Source: QHWK01 sp035259385
GTDB lineage: Bacteria; Acidobacteriota; Vicinamibacteria; Vicinamibacterales; CAVVIG01
Length of the DNA stretch: 64,000 bases
Assembly: GCA_035259385.1 (NCBI GenBank)
Contig: DATFWL010000257.1
Coordinates: 1-64,000, forward strand
Direction of reading: 5' to 3'
Numbering within the stretch: the first letter of the stretch is position 1; the number at the start of each line of letters is the position of its first letter. This document shows positions 44,227 through 52,937 of the stretch, piece after piece. The notes beneath the pieces were generated by a model. That model made no database searches, was not told the DNA's origin, and saw only the letters and a program-made list of their open reading frames with translations. Made by a program: the position numbers and the translations under genes.

Positions 44227-44949
44227 ATGACGCTCATTCTCCTCCTGACGATCATTCAATCGATCGCCGCGACGCTGTACTGGATCGGCCTATACGCCGG
44301 CATCCGTGCCCTCCCAGGCGAAAGAATCAGCCGGCTGCGCTGGACCGTCGGTTCGGCCGCGGTGCTGGTGGTCTGGCTCGTTGGCGTGACGCTGCTGGCC
44401 GCACACGATATCTTCCGCATCGATGGACCCGGCATACCCATCGCGTTGCTGACGACTCTTGCCGCTGGCTATCTCCTTCTTCTATCGCGGACGTTCCGCG
44501 CGATCATCAGCGGCATCCCGCAGCACTGGCTGATCGGCATACAGACGTTCCGAATCGTCGGCGGCGTGCTCCTGGTCCGATATTTCCAAGGAGGAGTGTC
44601 GGGGGTCTTCGCCATCCCGGCGGGCGTGGGCGACGTCCTGACGGGGCTCCTTGCGCCGCTGATCGCCTACTGGTGGATTGCCGGAAAGCCCTATGCGCGT
44701 ACGGCGGCGATCGTCTGGAACCTGTTCGGCATGGCCGACCTGGTCAACGCCGTCGCGCTCGGGGCGCTCACCGGCGGGGGCGGAGGAGGAATCGTCTTTC
44801 CGATTGTGCTCATCCCGACATACGGCGTGCCGCGTGCGTTTCTGGTGCATTCCTATTCGCTAATTGGTCTGGTGCGCAGAACCTCGCGCGATTCGGCGCC
44901 AGCGAAATCGGTGCAGTACAGGTTCGAGTCCGCTCTCTCGCACGAATAG
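44227..44949 (+). CDS. Seven-helix membrane protein
   Basis: A 240-residue protein starting at ATG 44227. Hydrophobic segments: LILLLTIIQSIAATLYWIGL, TVGSAAVLVVWLVGVTLLAA, IPIALLTTLAAGYLLLLS, HWLIGIQTFRIVGGVLLV, IPAGVGDVLTGLLAPLIAYW, TAAIVWNLFGMADLVNAVAL and IVFPIVLIPTYGVPRAFL. Conserved-looking motifs GVGDVLTGL and WNLFGMADLVNAV occur in a family of uncharacterised bacterial membrane proteins. A polar 25-residue tail follows the last helix. It is co-oriented with and close to the exported protein gene, so both may act in the same envelope process. Confidence 0.8.
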   Translation: MTLILLLTIIQSIAATLYWIGLYAGIRALPGERISRLRWTVGSAAVLVVWLVGVTLLAAHDIFRIDGPGIPIALLTTLAAGYLLLLSRTFRAIISGIPQHWLIGIQTFRIVGGVLLVRYFQGGVSGVFAIPAGVGDVLTGLLAPLIAYWWIAGKPYARTAAIVWNLFGMADLVNAVALGALTGGGGGGIVFPIVLIPTYGVPRAFLVHSYSLIGLVRRTSRDSAPAKSVQYRFESALSHE

Positions 44950-44977
44950 GAGGCCGGGTGTTGCCGGAAACCATCGA

Positions 44978-47410
44978 TCATTCCACTCTCAATGCGGCCA
45001 GCGGGTCGATTTTCGTGGCCTGACGCGCCGGGACGTAGCACCCGACGACCGCGACGGTTGCCAACACGAGGCCGACAACCATCATCGTCATCGGGTCACG
45101 CGCGCCCACACCGTAAAGGAGCGATGCCATCAAACGCGTGAGCGCCGCCGAACCGACCACGCCGAGCACCAACCCGAGCACGGTCAGGATCAGTCCGCGG
45201 CCGAGCACCAGTTGCAGCAGGTTGCGTTCTGTGGCGCCGAGTGCCGCCCGGATACCGATTTCGTGCGTCCGCTGGGCGACGGAATATGAGGTCACGCCGT
45301 AGATGCCGATGGCGGCCAACGCCAGTGCCACGCCGGCGAAGATGCCCAACAGCACCGACTGCAAACGGTTGGGCGCCATCGACACGTCCTTGATTTGATC
45401 GACGGTCCGAATGTCGGTGAGCGCTTGATCTTTGTTGACGCGGTGGATCGCGGCGGCGATGGATTGTTGCAGCATGAGCGGGTCGAGGTTCGTGCGGACA
45501 TTCAACGTCTGGAAGTACACCGGGCTCTGCTCGTTCGACACGTACACGCCCGCGCTGCGTTCGTCGGCAATCCCGTTGAGCCTCTCGTCGCGGACGACGC
45601 CGACAATCTCCCACGCGATCTCGGCGCCTAACTCGGTCCTGCCTGGCACGATCTCCTGGATCAGCAGGCGCTGGCCGATCGGATCCTGATTCGGGAACTC
45701 GCGTTTGGCCAATCGTTCGTTGATGACCAGCACCGGCGGTGTATTCGTGCTGTCACGATCGGTGAGCGCGCGTCCGCGCGCGAGGCGCAGCTTCAAGGCA
45801 GAGAAATACGACGGGCTCACGACTTTGAAGAAGCCGCCGGGCCGATTCGCGCGGTCGATCAGGGGCCGGCTCGCCACCTGCATCGGCATCCCGTAGCAGG
45901 AGCCCTGCATCGGCGGCGCACAGCTCCACGCGGTTTCCCGCACGCCAGGCACCGCATCGACGGACGCTCGGATGTCACGGAGGTAGGCGTTGAGTCGAGA
46001 CGCCTCCGGAAACCGCTCGATCGTCACCGGCAGGCCCATCGTCAGCACGTTCGATGGATCGAGACCCGGATCGACGTTGAGCAGTCGCAGAAAGCTCCGC
46101 ATCATCAGTCCCGAGCCGACCAGCAGCACGAAGGCGAGCGCGACCTCGATGACGATCAGCACGTCGCGCAGGTATTTCCGCGACGCCCGATCAGTCGATC
46201 CGCGTCCACCGTCCTTCATGACGGAGGTCAGCTCGGGTGCCGTGGCGTGGATCGCCGGCACGATTCCAAACAGCAGTCCGGTGGCGATCGAGACGACCAA
46301 TGCGAACAGCAGGACGCGCGCGTCCATCGTGATCTGGACCTCGCGCGCGAACGAGAACGGCGGCACGAGCAGCTGCAGCCAGCGCATGGCGCCGTATCCG
46401 AGCACGATCCCGAGCGCACCGCCAAGGAGCGCCAGGAGCATGTTCTCGGTGAGGAACTGACGGACCAGTCGACCGCGTCCTGCGCCCAATGACGCGCGAA
46501 TGGCCACTTCCCGCTCGCGCGACACGCCTCGCGCCAGCGCGAGATTCGCAAGATTCGTGCAGCCGATCAGGAGCACCAGGCCAGTCGCCGTCAGCAGCAC
46601 CAGCAACGCCGTCCGCATGTCGGAACCGATCAGCGTATCGGCGTAGCGCTCGACGATGACGCCCCATCCTTTGTTCGAATCGGGGAAGTCGCGCTCGATC
46701 CGCGCGCCGATCGCGGTCATGTTGGCCTGCGCCTGCTGCAGCGACATGCCGGGTTTGAGGCGCGCAAACGACACCAGCCAGTGAAAGTTGCGCGTCATGT
46801 TCGACGGCTCGAAGGCGAGCGGCCGCCACAGCTGGTTGAACGCACGATCGAAGGCACTCCCCGCCGGCAACACGCCGATGACGACGTGCGGCTCGTTGTC
46901 CAGCAGGATCGTGCGATCGATGATCGCCGGGTCGGCGCCGAACTGATTCACCCACAGGGCGTGACTGAGAACGACGACGCGATGTTTGCCGCGCTCGTCC
47001 TCGCCCGGCAGAAACGTTCGGCCACGCTCGGCACGGATGCCGAAGACGTCGAAGTAGCGCGCCGAGACGCGTCCGCCGCGAATCTGGACCGGTTCACCGT
47101 GTCCGGTCAGCGTGGCCGGACCGCCCGTCTGCGCGGCCATGAAATCGAAGACCGTGTTTTCCCTGGCCCAATCGAGGAAATTCAGCGTCGAGATGCCGTT
47201 CCGCTCACCTCGCGGCGGCTTTTCCAGCACCCGGACGATCCGATCGGCATCGCGATACGGCAGGGGTCTGAGGAGGACTCCATCGACGAAACTGAAAATC
47301 GCCGTGTTCGCCCCGATCCCCAGCGCCAGCGTCAGAACGGCAACCGCCGCAAAGCCAGGATTGCCAATGAGATTTCGGCAGGCGTATCTCAGGTCCTGCA
47401 ACACCGACAC
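44978..47410 (-). CDS. ADOP: MacB-like FtsX permease
   Basis: An 810-residue protein starting at GTG 47410 behind GAGGAGGT. Beginning VLQDLRYACRNLIGNPGFAA with first helix VLTLALGIGANTAIFSFVDG; periplasmic MacB domain; first FtsX core VLLLIGCTNLANLALARGVS with REVAIRASLGAGRGRLV; second half ending in SVAQRTHEIGIRAALGATER and ARQATKIDPLAALRVE. No prefix domain. It follows the similar gene at 50048-47589 in the same orientation after 178 bases; the two are not close enough in sequence to be a recent duplication. Confidence 0.94.
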   Translation of the reverse strand: MSVLQDLRYACRNLIGNPGFAAVAVLTLALGIGANTAIFSFVDGVLLRPLPYRDADRIVRVLEKPPRGERNGISTLNFLDWARENTVFDFMAAQTGGPATLTGHGEPVQIRGGRVSARYFDVFGIRAERGRTFLPGEDERGKHRVVVLSHALWVNQFGADPAIIDRTILLDNEPHVVIGVLPAGSAFDRAFNQLWRPLAFEPSNMTRNFHWLVSFARLKPGMSLQQAQANMTAIGARIERDFPDSNKGWGVIVERYADTLIGSDMRTALLVLLTATGLVLLIGCTNLANLALARGVSREREVAIRASLGAGRGRLVRQFLTENMLLALLGGALGIVLGYGAMRWLQLLVPPFSFAREVQITMDARVLLFALVVSIATGLLFGIVPAIHATAPELTSVMKDGGRGSTDRASRKYLRDVLIVIEVALAFVLLVGSGLMMRSFLRLLNVDPGLDPSNVLTMGLPVTIERFPEASRLNAYLRDIRASVDAVPGVRETAWSCAPPMQGSCYGMPMQVASRPLIDRANRPGGFFKVVSPSYFSALKLRLARGRALTDRDSTNTPPVLVINERLAKREFPNQDPIGQRLLIQEIVPGRTELGAEIAWEIVGVVRDERLNGIADERSAGVYVSNEQSPVYFQTLNVRTNLDPLMLQQSIAAAIHRVNKDQALTDIRTVDQIKDVSMAPNRLQSVLLGIFAGVALALAAIGIYGVTSYSVAQRTHEIGIRAALGATERNLLQLVLGRGLILTVLGLVLGVVGSAALTRLMASLLYGVGARDPMTMMVVGLVLATVAVVGCYVPARQATKIDPLAALRVE

Positions 47411-47418
47411 CTCCTCGC

Positions 47419-47445
47419 GCCGGCCGGTTAGACGGGCCGGCCGGC
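47419..47445. terminator. GC-rich palindromic hairpin between two ADOP genes
   Basis: GCCGGCCGG (47419-47427) pairs with CCGGCCGGC (47437-47445) around a 9-base loop. It lies just before the ribosome site of the permease gene at 47410 and 144 bases after the stop of the upstream permease. No T-run. It may terminate the upstream transcript or limit access to the downstream start. Confidence 0.4.
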
Positions 47446-47588
47446 TGGTCGGTTGTCGTCAAGCTGGAAGCCGTTTACCCGATGGTGGTTGGACACCACG
47501 CCGCGATGGTCGGCGTCGAGGGACGGCGACATCGTGAGGGTCGGCTGGGCTGCGCCCGAGGGGTTGCGTTGTGCTTCAGTCTTGTGCT

Positions 47589-50048
47589 TCAGTCCTGCCG
47601 TAGCGCGGCCATTGGGTCGATCGTGGACGCGCGGTACGCCGGGAGCAACCCGGCGGCAGCCGACACCGCAAGGAACGCGATAGAGGCAATCGCGATCGTG
47701 AGCGGATCGTTTGCTGCGAGTCCATGCAACATCGATCGCACGAACCGGCCGCTCGCGAGCGTGCACGGAATGCCGATCGTGAGGCCGGCGATACCGAGCC
47801 ACAGCCCTTCCCTGGCGATCGCCTGCAGGACCGCCCGCGGTGTCGCACCCAGGGCGATGCGGATGCCAATCTCACGTGTCCGGCTCGCGACCGAATAGGC
47901 GAGCAGCGCGTAGATCCCCATACATGACAGCAGCACGGCCACGCCAGCGAAGAGTGACGATAGCCACACCGTCAGCCGTTCGCGCAGGAGCACTTCGTCG
48001 ACGTACTGATCGAGTCTGGCGACATCGCGCACGAAGTGACGCCCCGATGTCGACGCCATGTTCCTGAACGCGTCGACGACGGGAGCGACGTCACGACCGG
48101 TGCGTACGAGCATGATCGGCTGCTGAATCGAGACGTTGTCCTGTGCGAACGCGCGGAACAGCGCCGGCTGGTGCGGTTCGTCAAGGCGTCGGTATGGCGC
48201 GTCGGCGGCAACACCGACGATCTCGAAGGTCAGAGGCGTCTGCGTCACCACGCGAACTCGACGTCCGATCGCGCCGCCGTCCGGAAACAGCGCGCGCGCG
48301 AGCGCGTCCGTAACGATTGCGATCGGTGTCGAGTCTCGCGCGTCGCTCCAGGCGATGTCGCGCCCTTGCAGCAACGGGATGCCGAGCGTGTGGAAGAAAC
48401 CTGGCGAGACGGCGTCGAACAGTGCATCGGCGCTGGTGACCGCGGCCGCGTCGGCGACCTCGAAACGCTCGACGCCGAACCCGGCGGCGAAGAACACCGG
48501 AAAGTTGTTCGTGAAGGCGATTGAGGAGACGCCCGGCAGCGCCGAGAATCGTTGTGCGAGGTCGGTCCAGTATGCGGGCGCCACCGCCGTGGCGTTGCGC
48601 CGCTCCGACGTCTTCACCCACAGCCGCGACCATACGATTCGGTCGGAGTCGTATCTCGCTTCACCGCTGCGCAAGTGATGCATCGATCGCGCGAACAACG
48701 ATGCCGCGACCAGCAGCACGAGTGACAGCGCGATTTGCGCGACCGAGAGCATCCGCCCCGCTTGCGGCATCGGTGCGGTCGTTCGCGCTCCCTCGGCGAG
48801 AGCCGCGCGTGTCCGCGCCGAATGCCACATCGGCATCAACGCGACCAGAGCGCCGACCACGACCGCGATGGATGCCGACCACGCAAACACGCGCAGGTCT
48901 GGAGTCAACGACAGCATCGGCGGCAGAAACGAGCCCGCCGTCAAGGCATGCTCGAGGATGCGGCTCGCCCACCATGCGAGCGGCACGGCGGCAACCGTTC
49001 CGAGCACCGCAAGCAGGAAGGTTTCGACAAGTAGTTGCTGGACGAGTCGTGCGCGGCTGGCGCCCAGCGCGAGGCGAATCGCGGTCTGCTGGTTCCGTGC
49101 AACGGCCCTGGACAGCAGCAGCCCACCGAGGTTCGCACATCCGATGGCGAGCAGCAGCGAGGTCAGCGCGATTGAGATCGTCATCGCGTCGGCGTATTGC
49201 TCGCGGAGCGGGGAGAAGCCGGTGGCAATAGAAGTGACGGTCAACTGCTGCGACGCGATCGTCTCTCGCTCTGCAGGCGCGAGTCCCGGTATGTCAGCGA
49301 CACGGACCGACGGCCACCGCGCCTGCACCGCCGCGCGGGCCTGTTCGAGTGATACACCCGGACGAAGTTGCGCGATGGCGTTCCGACTGCGCAGCGGTCG
49401 CGTGACGTCGCCCGCAAGCGGCCGGAGCGTCGCCGGCGTCATGAACAGGTCGGCGCCGACGTCGGTTTGTAAACCGCGAAACGATGGTTCCGCGACGCCG
49501 ACGATCGTGAGTGGGGCGGCGTTGACCCGAATCTGCTGACCGATCACGTTGCGATCGCGAGCATAGAGGCGCTGCCACAGGCGATCGCTGATCACGAGGA
49601 TGGGCGCGCCGTTCGGCTCGACGGCGTCCTCGGACCGAAGCAGCCGCCCGAGTTGTGGCCGCGCACCGAGCATATCGAAGTACGCAGGCTCGACGCCTTC
49701 GATGCCGCCGTCGATTTCGGTGCCGCGCGCCTCCACGCGCAGCGCGCCGCCGCCCGAGTAGAGTGCGACCGCGCTGAACACGCGTTGGTTCTCACGCAGT
49801 GCGTCCAGCGTCGCCTTGTAGATCATTTGCGTGCCGGTGACCCGCTGGCTGGTCGCGGTCAGGACGACGAGACGGCGCGGTTCGCGAACGGGCAGCGTTC
49901 TCAACACCAACCCGTTGAAGACGCTGAACAGCGCCGTGTTCGCTCCGATCGCGAGCGCCATCGTCGCGATGACGATTGCCGAAAAGCCAGGCGATCGGCG
50001 ACTCGATCTCAGCGCATACCGCACGTCGTGCGACAACGAATCGAGCAT
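47589..50048 (-). CDS. ADOP: MacB-like FtsX permease
   Basis: An 819-residue protein. It opens with LSHDVRYALRSSRRSPGFSA and IVIATMALAIGANTALFSVF; a periplasmic MacB domain; a first FtsX core (SLLLAIGCANLGGLLLSRAV, TAIRLALGASRARLVQQLL); and the second core (SVASRTREIGIRIALGATPR) ending in RASTIDPMAALRQD. Prefix domain absent. The upstream region 50049-50352 would contain its promoter. Function probably envelope export, substrate unknown. Confidence 0.94.
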   Translation of the reverse strand: MLDSLSHDVRYALRSSRRSPGFSAIVIATMALAIGANTALFSVFNGLVLRTLPVREPRRLVVLTATSQRVTGTQMIYKATLDALRENQRVFSAVALYSGGGALRVEARGTEIDGGIEGVEPAYFDMLGARPQLGRLLRSEDAVEPNGAPILVISDRLWQRLYARDRNVIGQQIRVNAAPLTIVGVAEPSFRGLQTDVGADLFMTPATLRPLAGDVTRPLRSRNAIAQLRPGVSLEQARAAVQARWPSVRVADIPGLAPAERETIASQQLTVTSIATGFSPLREQYADAMTISIALTSLLLAIGCANLGGLLLSRAVARNQQTAIRLALGASRARLVQQLLVETFLLAVLGTVAAVPLAWWASRILEHALTAGSFLPPMLSLTPDLRVFAWSASIAVVVGALVALMPMWHSARTRAALAEGARTTAPMPQAGRMLSVAQIALSLVLLVAASLFARSMHHLRSGEARYDSDRIVWSRLWVKTSERRNATAVAPAYWTDLAQRFSALPGVSSIAFTNNFPVFFAAGFGVERFEVADAAAVTSADALFDAVSPGFFHTLGIPLLQGRDIAWSDARDSTPIAIVTDALARALFPDGGAIGRRVRVVTQTPLTFEIVGVAADAPYRRLDEPHQPALFRAFAQDNVSIQQPIMLVRTGRDVAPVVDAFRNMASTSGRHFVRDVARLDQYVDEVLLRERLTVWLSSLFAGVAVLLSCMGIYALLAYSVASRTREIGIRIALGATPRAVLQAIAREGLWLGIAGLTIGIPCTLASGRFVRSMLHGLAANDPLTIAIASIAFLAVSAAAGLLPAYRASTIDPMAALRQD

Positions 50049-50106
50049 AGAGTCACTCTTTTGCGCGGAGTTTAGGGGCTGCCAGCGTCAGGTGCAAGCC
50101 GACGTC

Positions 50107-50130
50107 ACGGTAAACGATTTTCGTTACCGT
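50107..50130. promoter_or_regulatory. Imperfect palindrome in a geneless 300-base interval
   Basis: ACGGTAAACGA, TTT, TCGTTACCGT: two arms that match except for one extra A on the left. It lies 59 bases before the start of the permease gene at 50048 and could be an operator for it. The rest of 50049-50352 shows no gene that I can support. Confidence 0.4.
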
Positions 50131-50352
50131 CCGGGTAGCTTGCGGCCGCCCTCCGGAATTCTGCCGCCGCGATGCGTGCCGTGATCGGAGCTGCCGGGCG
50201 CACGCGTTCGTCAGCACACCGACGACGTTAGATGCGGAACCCAGCCGTATTGTGGAGGTGTTTTCAGGTTACGGGTCCGCGAGATAGTAGGAGACAGCGA
50301 CTCGGCCAGTGATTGTCGTGTCGGGACGAACGTTCGGACAAGTTGTTACTTG

Positions 50353-51723
50353 TCACCGGTATCCGAATACCGGCGGAAACGCGATCACGACGATCGCCGC
50401 CCACGCCGCGTACACTGGTAAGTAGGCGATCTGCCATCGTTCCAGCGTGGCAAACGAGCCCCGGCGACGCGCGAAGCGCGCATAGAGCCAAGCCGTCCAC
50501 GCCAGGTTGACGAGCAGAATGAGGTTCTCGCCGAGAGCCGCCACGCGGTTGGGAGTGAAGCCGAACTCGGAAATGCGGGCTGCGATCGCCGCGAGCGCTA
50601 CCCCATCGACCACGAGTGCGCTGACCACCAGCAAGAGCTGCAGGCTGTCGAAGAAGTCGAGCGGGGCCTGCGGATCGCGCGCGGACGCGGCATAGAGCAC
50701 CAGTCCGACGACGAGCGCGAGCAGCAGGTCGAAGCCGATTAGCACCTGCCGCTCGACATTGATAGGGCTGCCTGTCCACGCCATCGTGCCCAGAAACGCC
50801 AGCAGGAGCACAGAGAACAACGGTGTGAACAGCCTGGTCAACACCGGTGCCATGTTCTCGATGACGCTCTGTTTCGCCTCCACCAGCCAGGATCCGACGA
50901 TGACGGCGCCCGCCGCCCCGCACGGGACGATCCAGCTTCCGATCAACCAGTCCGCCTTCATCCCGATCGATTCGAATAACATCACCGTAAAAGCGATCAG
51001 GACGAACCCGCCGAGTGCAATGAGCACGTAATAGATCGCGAGCTCGCCTGAGAACCGCACGAAGTCCATGCGGCCGCCGTCAGCGAACCACCGGTTTCGC
51101 ACGTACGCGAAGCCCACGACCAGCCACAGGGTAATGGGCAGGTGCAGAGCGGTCAGCCTTTCTGTATCGCTCCCCAGCGTGAAGGGAAAGATGTTGGCTA
51201 AGACGGCGCCGGCCGCGAACGGGACCGCGAGCCAGAGTGCGTTCGCAACGCGGGACCCGCGTTTCCAGATGAAGTAGATCGTCAGCAGCGGCAATACGAA
51301 CAGCGCGGCATTGCGGAAGTAGAACGGCTGGTCGCGCCCGTCGATCTGCAGACCGAACAGCGCGGGCACCTTGATGGCCAGCGCCGCGGCCACAGCAAAG
51401 CCGAGGACGACGACCATCTCAGCGTGTCCGCCTGGCACCGATTCATCGTCAGCGCCAGGGCCGATGACCAATTGCTTCCACAGACGCTCCGAGTGCGCCC
51501 GCGCGAACTCGCGCGAGAGGACATCGAGACTGCCCATGCGCTTGACCGCCACCAGGAAGGCTTCTTCTCCCGCCAAGCCGGCCTCGGTCAGCGCCGTCAA
51601 CTGGTCGCGCAGATGTCCTTCGAGCTCTTCGATATCGGAACTGTGAAAGGCCTGCCGGCGGCGCAGATACTCGCGCCATCGCGTGATTTGCTCCTCGAGC
51701 GATTGCTCGGCGAAAGTCGTCAT
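50353..51723 (-). CDS. Permease-prefix-domain membrane protein
   Basis: A 456-residue protein from ATG 51723, overlapping the PadR stop by four bases. Residues 1-80 are a helical prefix domain (LEEQITRWREYLRRRQAFHS, ELEGHLRDQLTALTEAGLA, EEAFLVAVKRMGSLDVLSRE) like that in front of ADOPs. The rest carries about eleven membrane helices (MVVVLGFAVAAALAIKVPAL, AALFVLPLLTIYFIW, FSGELAIYYVLIALGGFVLI, LFSVLLLAFLGTMAW) with the layout of DUF4153-type proteins. Role unknown; coupling to PadR suggests a regulated envelope or stress function. Confidence 0.85.
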   Translation of the reverse strand: MTTFAEQSLEEQITRWREYLRRRQAFHSSDIEELEGHLRDQLTALTEAGLAGEEAFLVAVKRMGSLDVLSREFARAHSERLWKQLVIGPGADDESVPGGHAEMVVVLGFAVAAALAIKVPALFGLQIDGRDQPFYFRNAALFVLPLLTIYFIWKRGSRVANALWLAVPFAAGAVLANIFPFTLGSDTERLTALHLPITLWLVVGFAYVRNRWFADGGRMDFVRFSGELAIYYVLIALGGFVLIAFTVMLFESIGMKADWLIGSWIVPCGAAGAVIVGSWLVEAKQSVIENMAPVLTRLFTPLFSVLLLAFLGTMAWTGSPINVERQVLIGFDLLLALVVGLVLYAASARDPQAPLDFFDSLQLLLVVSALVVDGVALAAIAARISEFGFTPNRVAALGENLILLVNLAWTAWLYARFARRRGSFATLERWQIAYLPVYAAWAAIVVIAFPPVFGYR

Positions 51724-52058
51724 GCCGTGCACGCCTGCATCCAGATCCCCCGCAGCGTACCGTCCACGACCTGCCACTGCTGCCGCTGCGCGGCCAGCTG
51801 CGTCCGGCCGTCCTTCGTGATTCGGTAGTACTTACGCCGGCGGCCAGTCTCGGAGGTGGACCACTTCGCCGCGACAAGACCCTGGCGCTCGAGCCGATGC
51901 AGCACCGGATAGAGCATGCCGTCGGTCCACTGCAGGTGCCCTCCGGACAACTCGGCCACGCGCCTGATGATGGCGTAGCCGTAACTGTCGCCTTCAGCGA
52001 GGATGGCGAGCACGAGCGGCGTCGCGGAAGCCGCAACCAGGTCCTTCCCCATATCCAT
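51720..52058 (-). CDS. PadR-family transcriptional regulator
   Basis: A 112-residue winged-helix protein. LVAASATPLVLAILAEGDSY, GYAIIRRVAELSGGHLQWTD, GMLYPVLHRLERQGLVAAKW and the wing TSETGRRRKYYRITKDGR are diagnostic of PadR. ATG 52058 lies only 4-5 bases after the predicted transcription start, so its mRNA may be leaderless; ATG 52052 is an alternative. It overlaps the membrane protein gene by ATGA, and an ATACAT-N9-ATGTAT palindrome in its own promoter suggests autorepression. Confidence 0.93.
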   Translation of the reverse strand: MDMGKDLVAASATPLVLAILAEGDSYGYAIIRRVAELSGGHLQWTDGMLYPVLHRLERQGLVAAKWSTSETGRRRKYYRITKDGRTQLAAQRQQWQVVDGTLRGIWMQACTA

Positions 52059-52068
52059 ACGTAGGAGG

Positions 52069-52097
52069 GTTATACATTGTTGTTCTATGTATGTCAA
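52069..52097 (-). promoter_or_regulatory. Sigma-70 promoter with overlapping PadR-like operator
   Basis: On the minus strand TTGACA (52097-52092), 17 bases, TATAAC (52074-52069): a near-consensus promoter for padR. Inside the spacer ATACAT (52072-52077 on the plus strand) and ATGTAT (52087-52092) form an inverted repeat separated by nine bases, similar in form to known PadR sites with ATGT/ACAT arms. Repressor bound here would cover both promoter elements. The plus-strand broken ADOP frame starts at 52091 within the -35. Confidence 0.75.
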
Positions 52098-52874
52098 CGC
52101 CTCGGCGCGCTCCTCTTGACAACCTAAACGAGCTGGAGCATCAAGAGCACGTGAGAGCCGGTCGCGGTGCCTGGCTCGACGATGTCGGACGTGACGTGCG
52201 CTACGCGCTGCGGACGTGCGCCCACAATTCTGCCTTCAGCGCAGTCATCGTGATCACGCTGGCGTTGGGCATCGGCGCGAACACCGCGGTTTTCAGTCTC
52301 GTCGACACGTTGATGCTGCGCTCGCTGCCGGTGCGCCAGCCCGAACAAGTGGTCGAGCCGCTGTTCAAGTATCCGCGTGACCCGTGGCTCAACCTCTACC
52401 GCTGGACGGATTACGAGCGCATCCGTCCGTCACGACTCAAGTCGACGCGTCGATACTGCCCGAACGATTGATGGCGATGCTTTCCGAGCTGTTCGGCGTG
52501 ACCGCGGCCCTGCTGGTCGGAATCGGCCTGTATGGACTGCTCGCCTATACGGTCACGCGGCGTGTGAAGGAGATCGGTCTGCGTATGGCGATTGGCGCAA
52601 CCGCCCGTGACGTGATCAGCATCGTGTTGACGAGCGGACTCCGCCTCGTATCCGCTGGTCTCATCGTCGGCGTGCCGACGGCGCTCTGGATGAAGAGCAA
52701 CGCGGCGAACGCGCTTGCCACCGTGGCTTCGACTCAAGCCGAAGCGCCGATCATGCCGCCAAGGAACACGCTTGCCCCCATGGTCATCGCGAGGGTCGCA
52801 ATCATTGGCCTCGCCTTGGTTGCGTCATACGGGCCACGAAAGTGGACCCGATAGCGGCGCTCCGAACTGAGTAA
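52091..52874 (+). pseudogene. ADOP permease with internal deletion
   Basis: The N-terminus of an ADOP (WLDDVGRDVRYALRTCAHNS, VITLALGIGANTAVFSLVDT) runs to about 52430, after which a frame change leads straight into the last FtsX core (LFGVTAALLVGIGLYGLLAY, VKEIGLRMAIGATARDVISI). About 550 residues, including the periplasmic domains, are missing. A second frameshift near 52842 gives the true family ending VDPIAALRTE at 52874 rather than the premature stop at 52854. It lies divergent from the PadR operon and has presumably lost function. Confidence 0.85.
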
Positions 52875-52937
52875 GTGCGGTCCACCACTGGTCGAACCGA
52901 TGTCTTGCAGCGTGCCCGCGGGTGCAACCAGGCCGAA

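Noticed and set aside
44925..44950. GGTTCGAGTCC-like tRNA arm
   Set aside because: It lies within the last codons of the membrane protein gene and has no acceptor stem partner.
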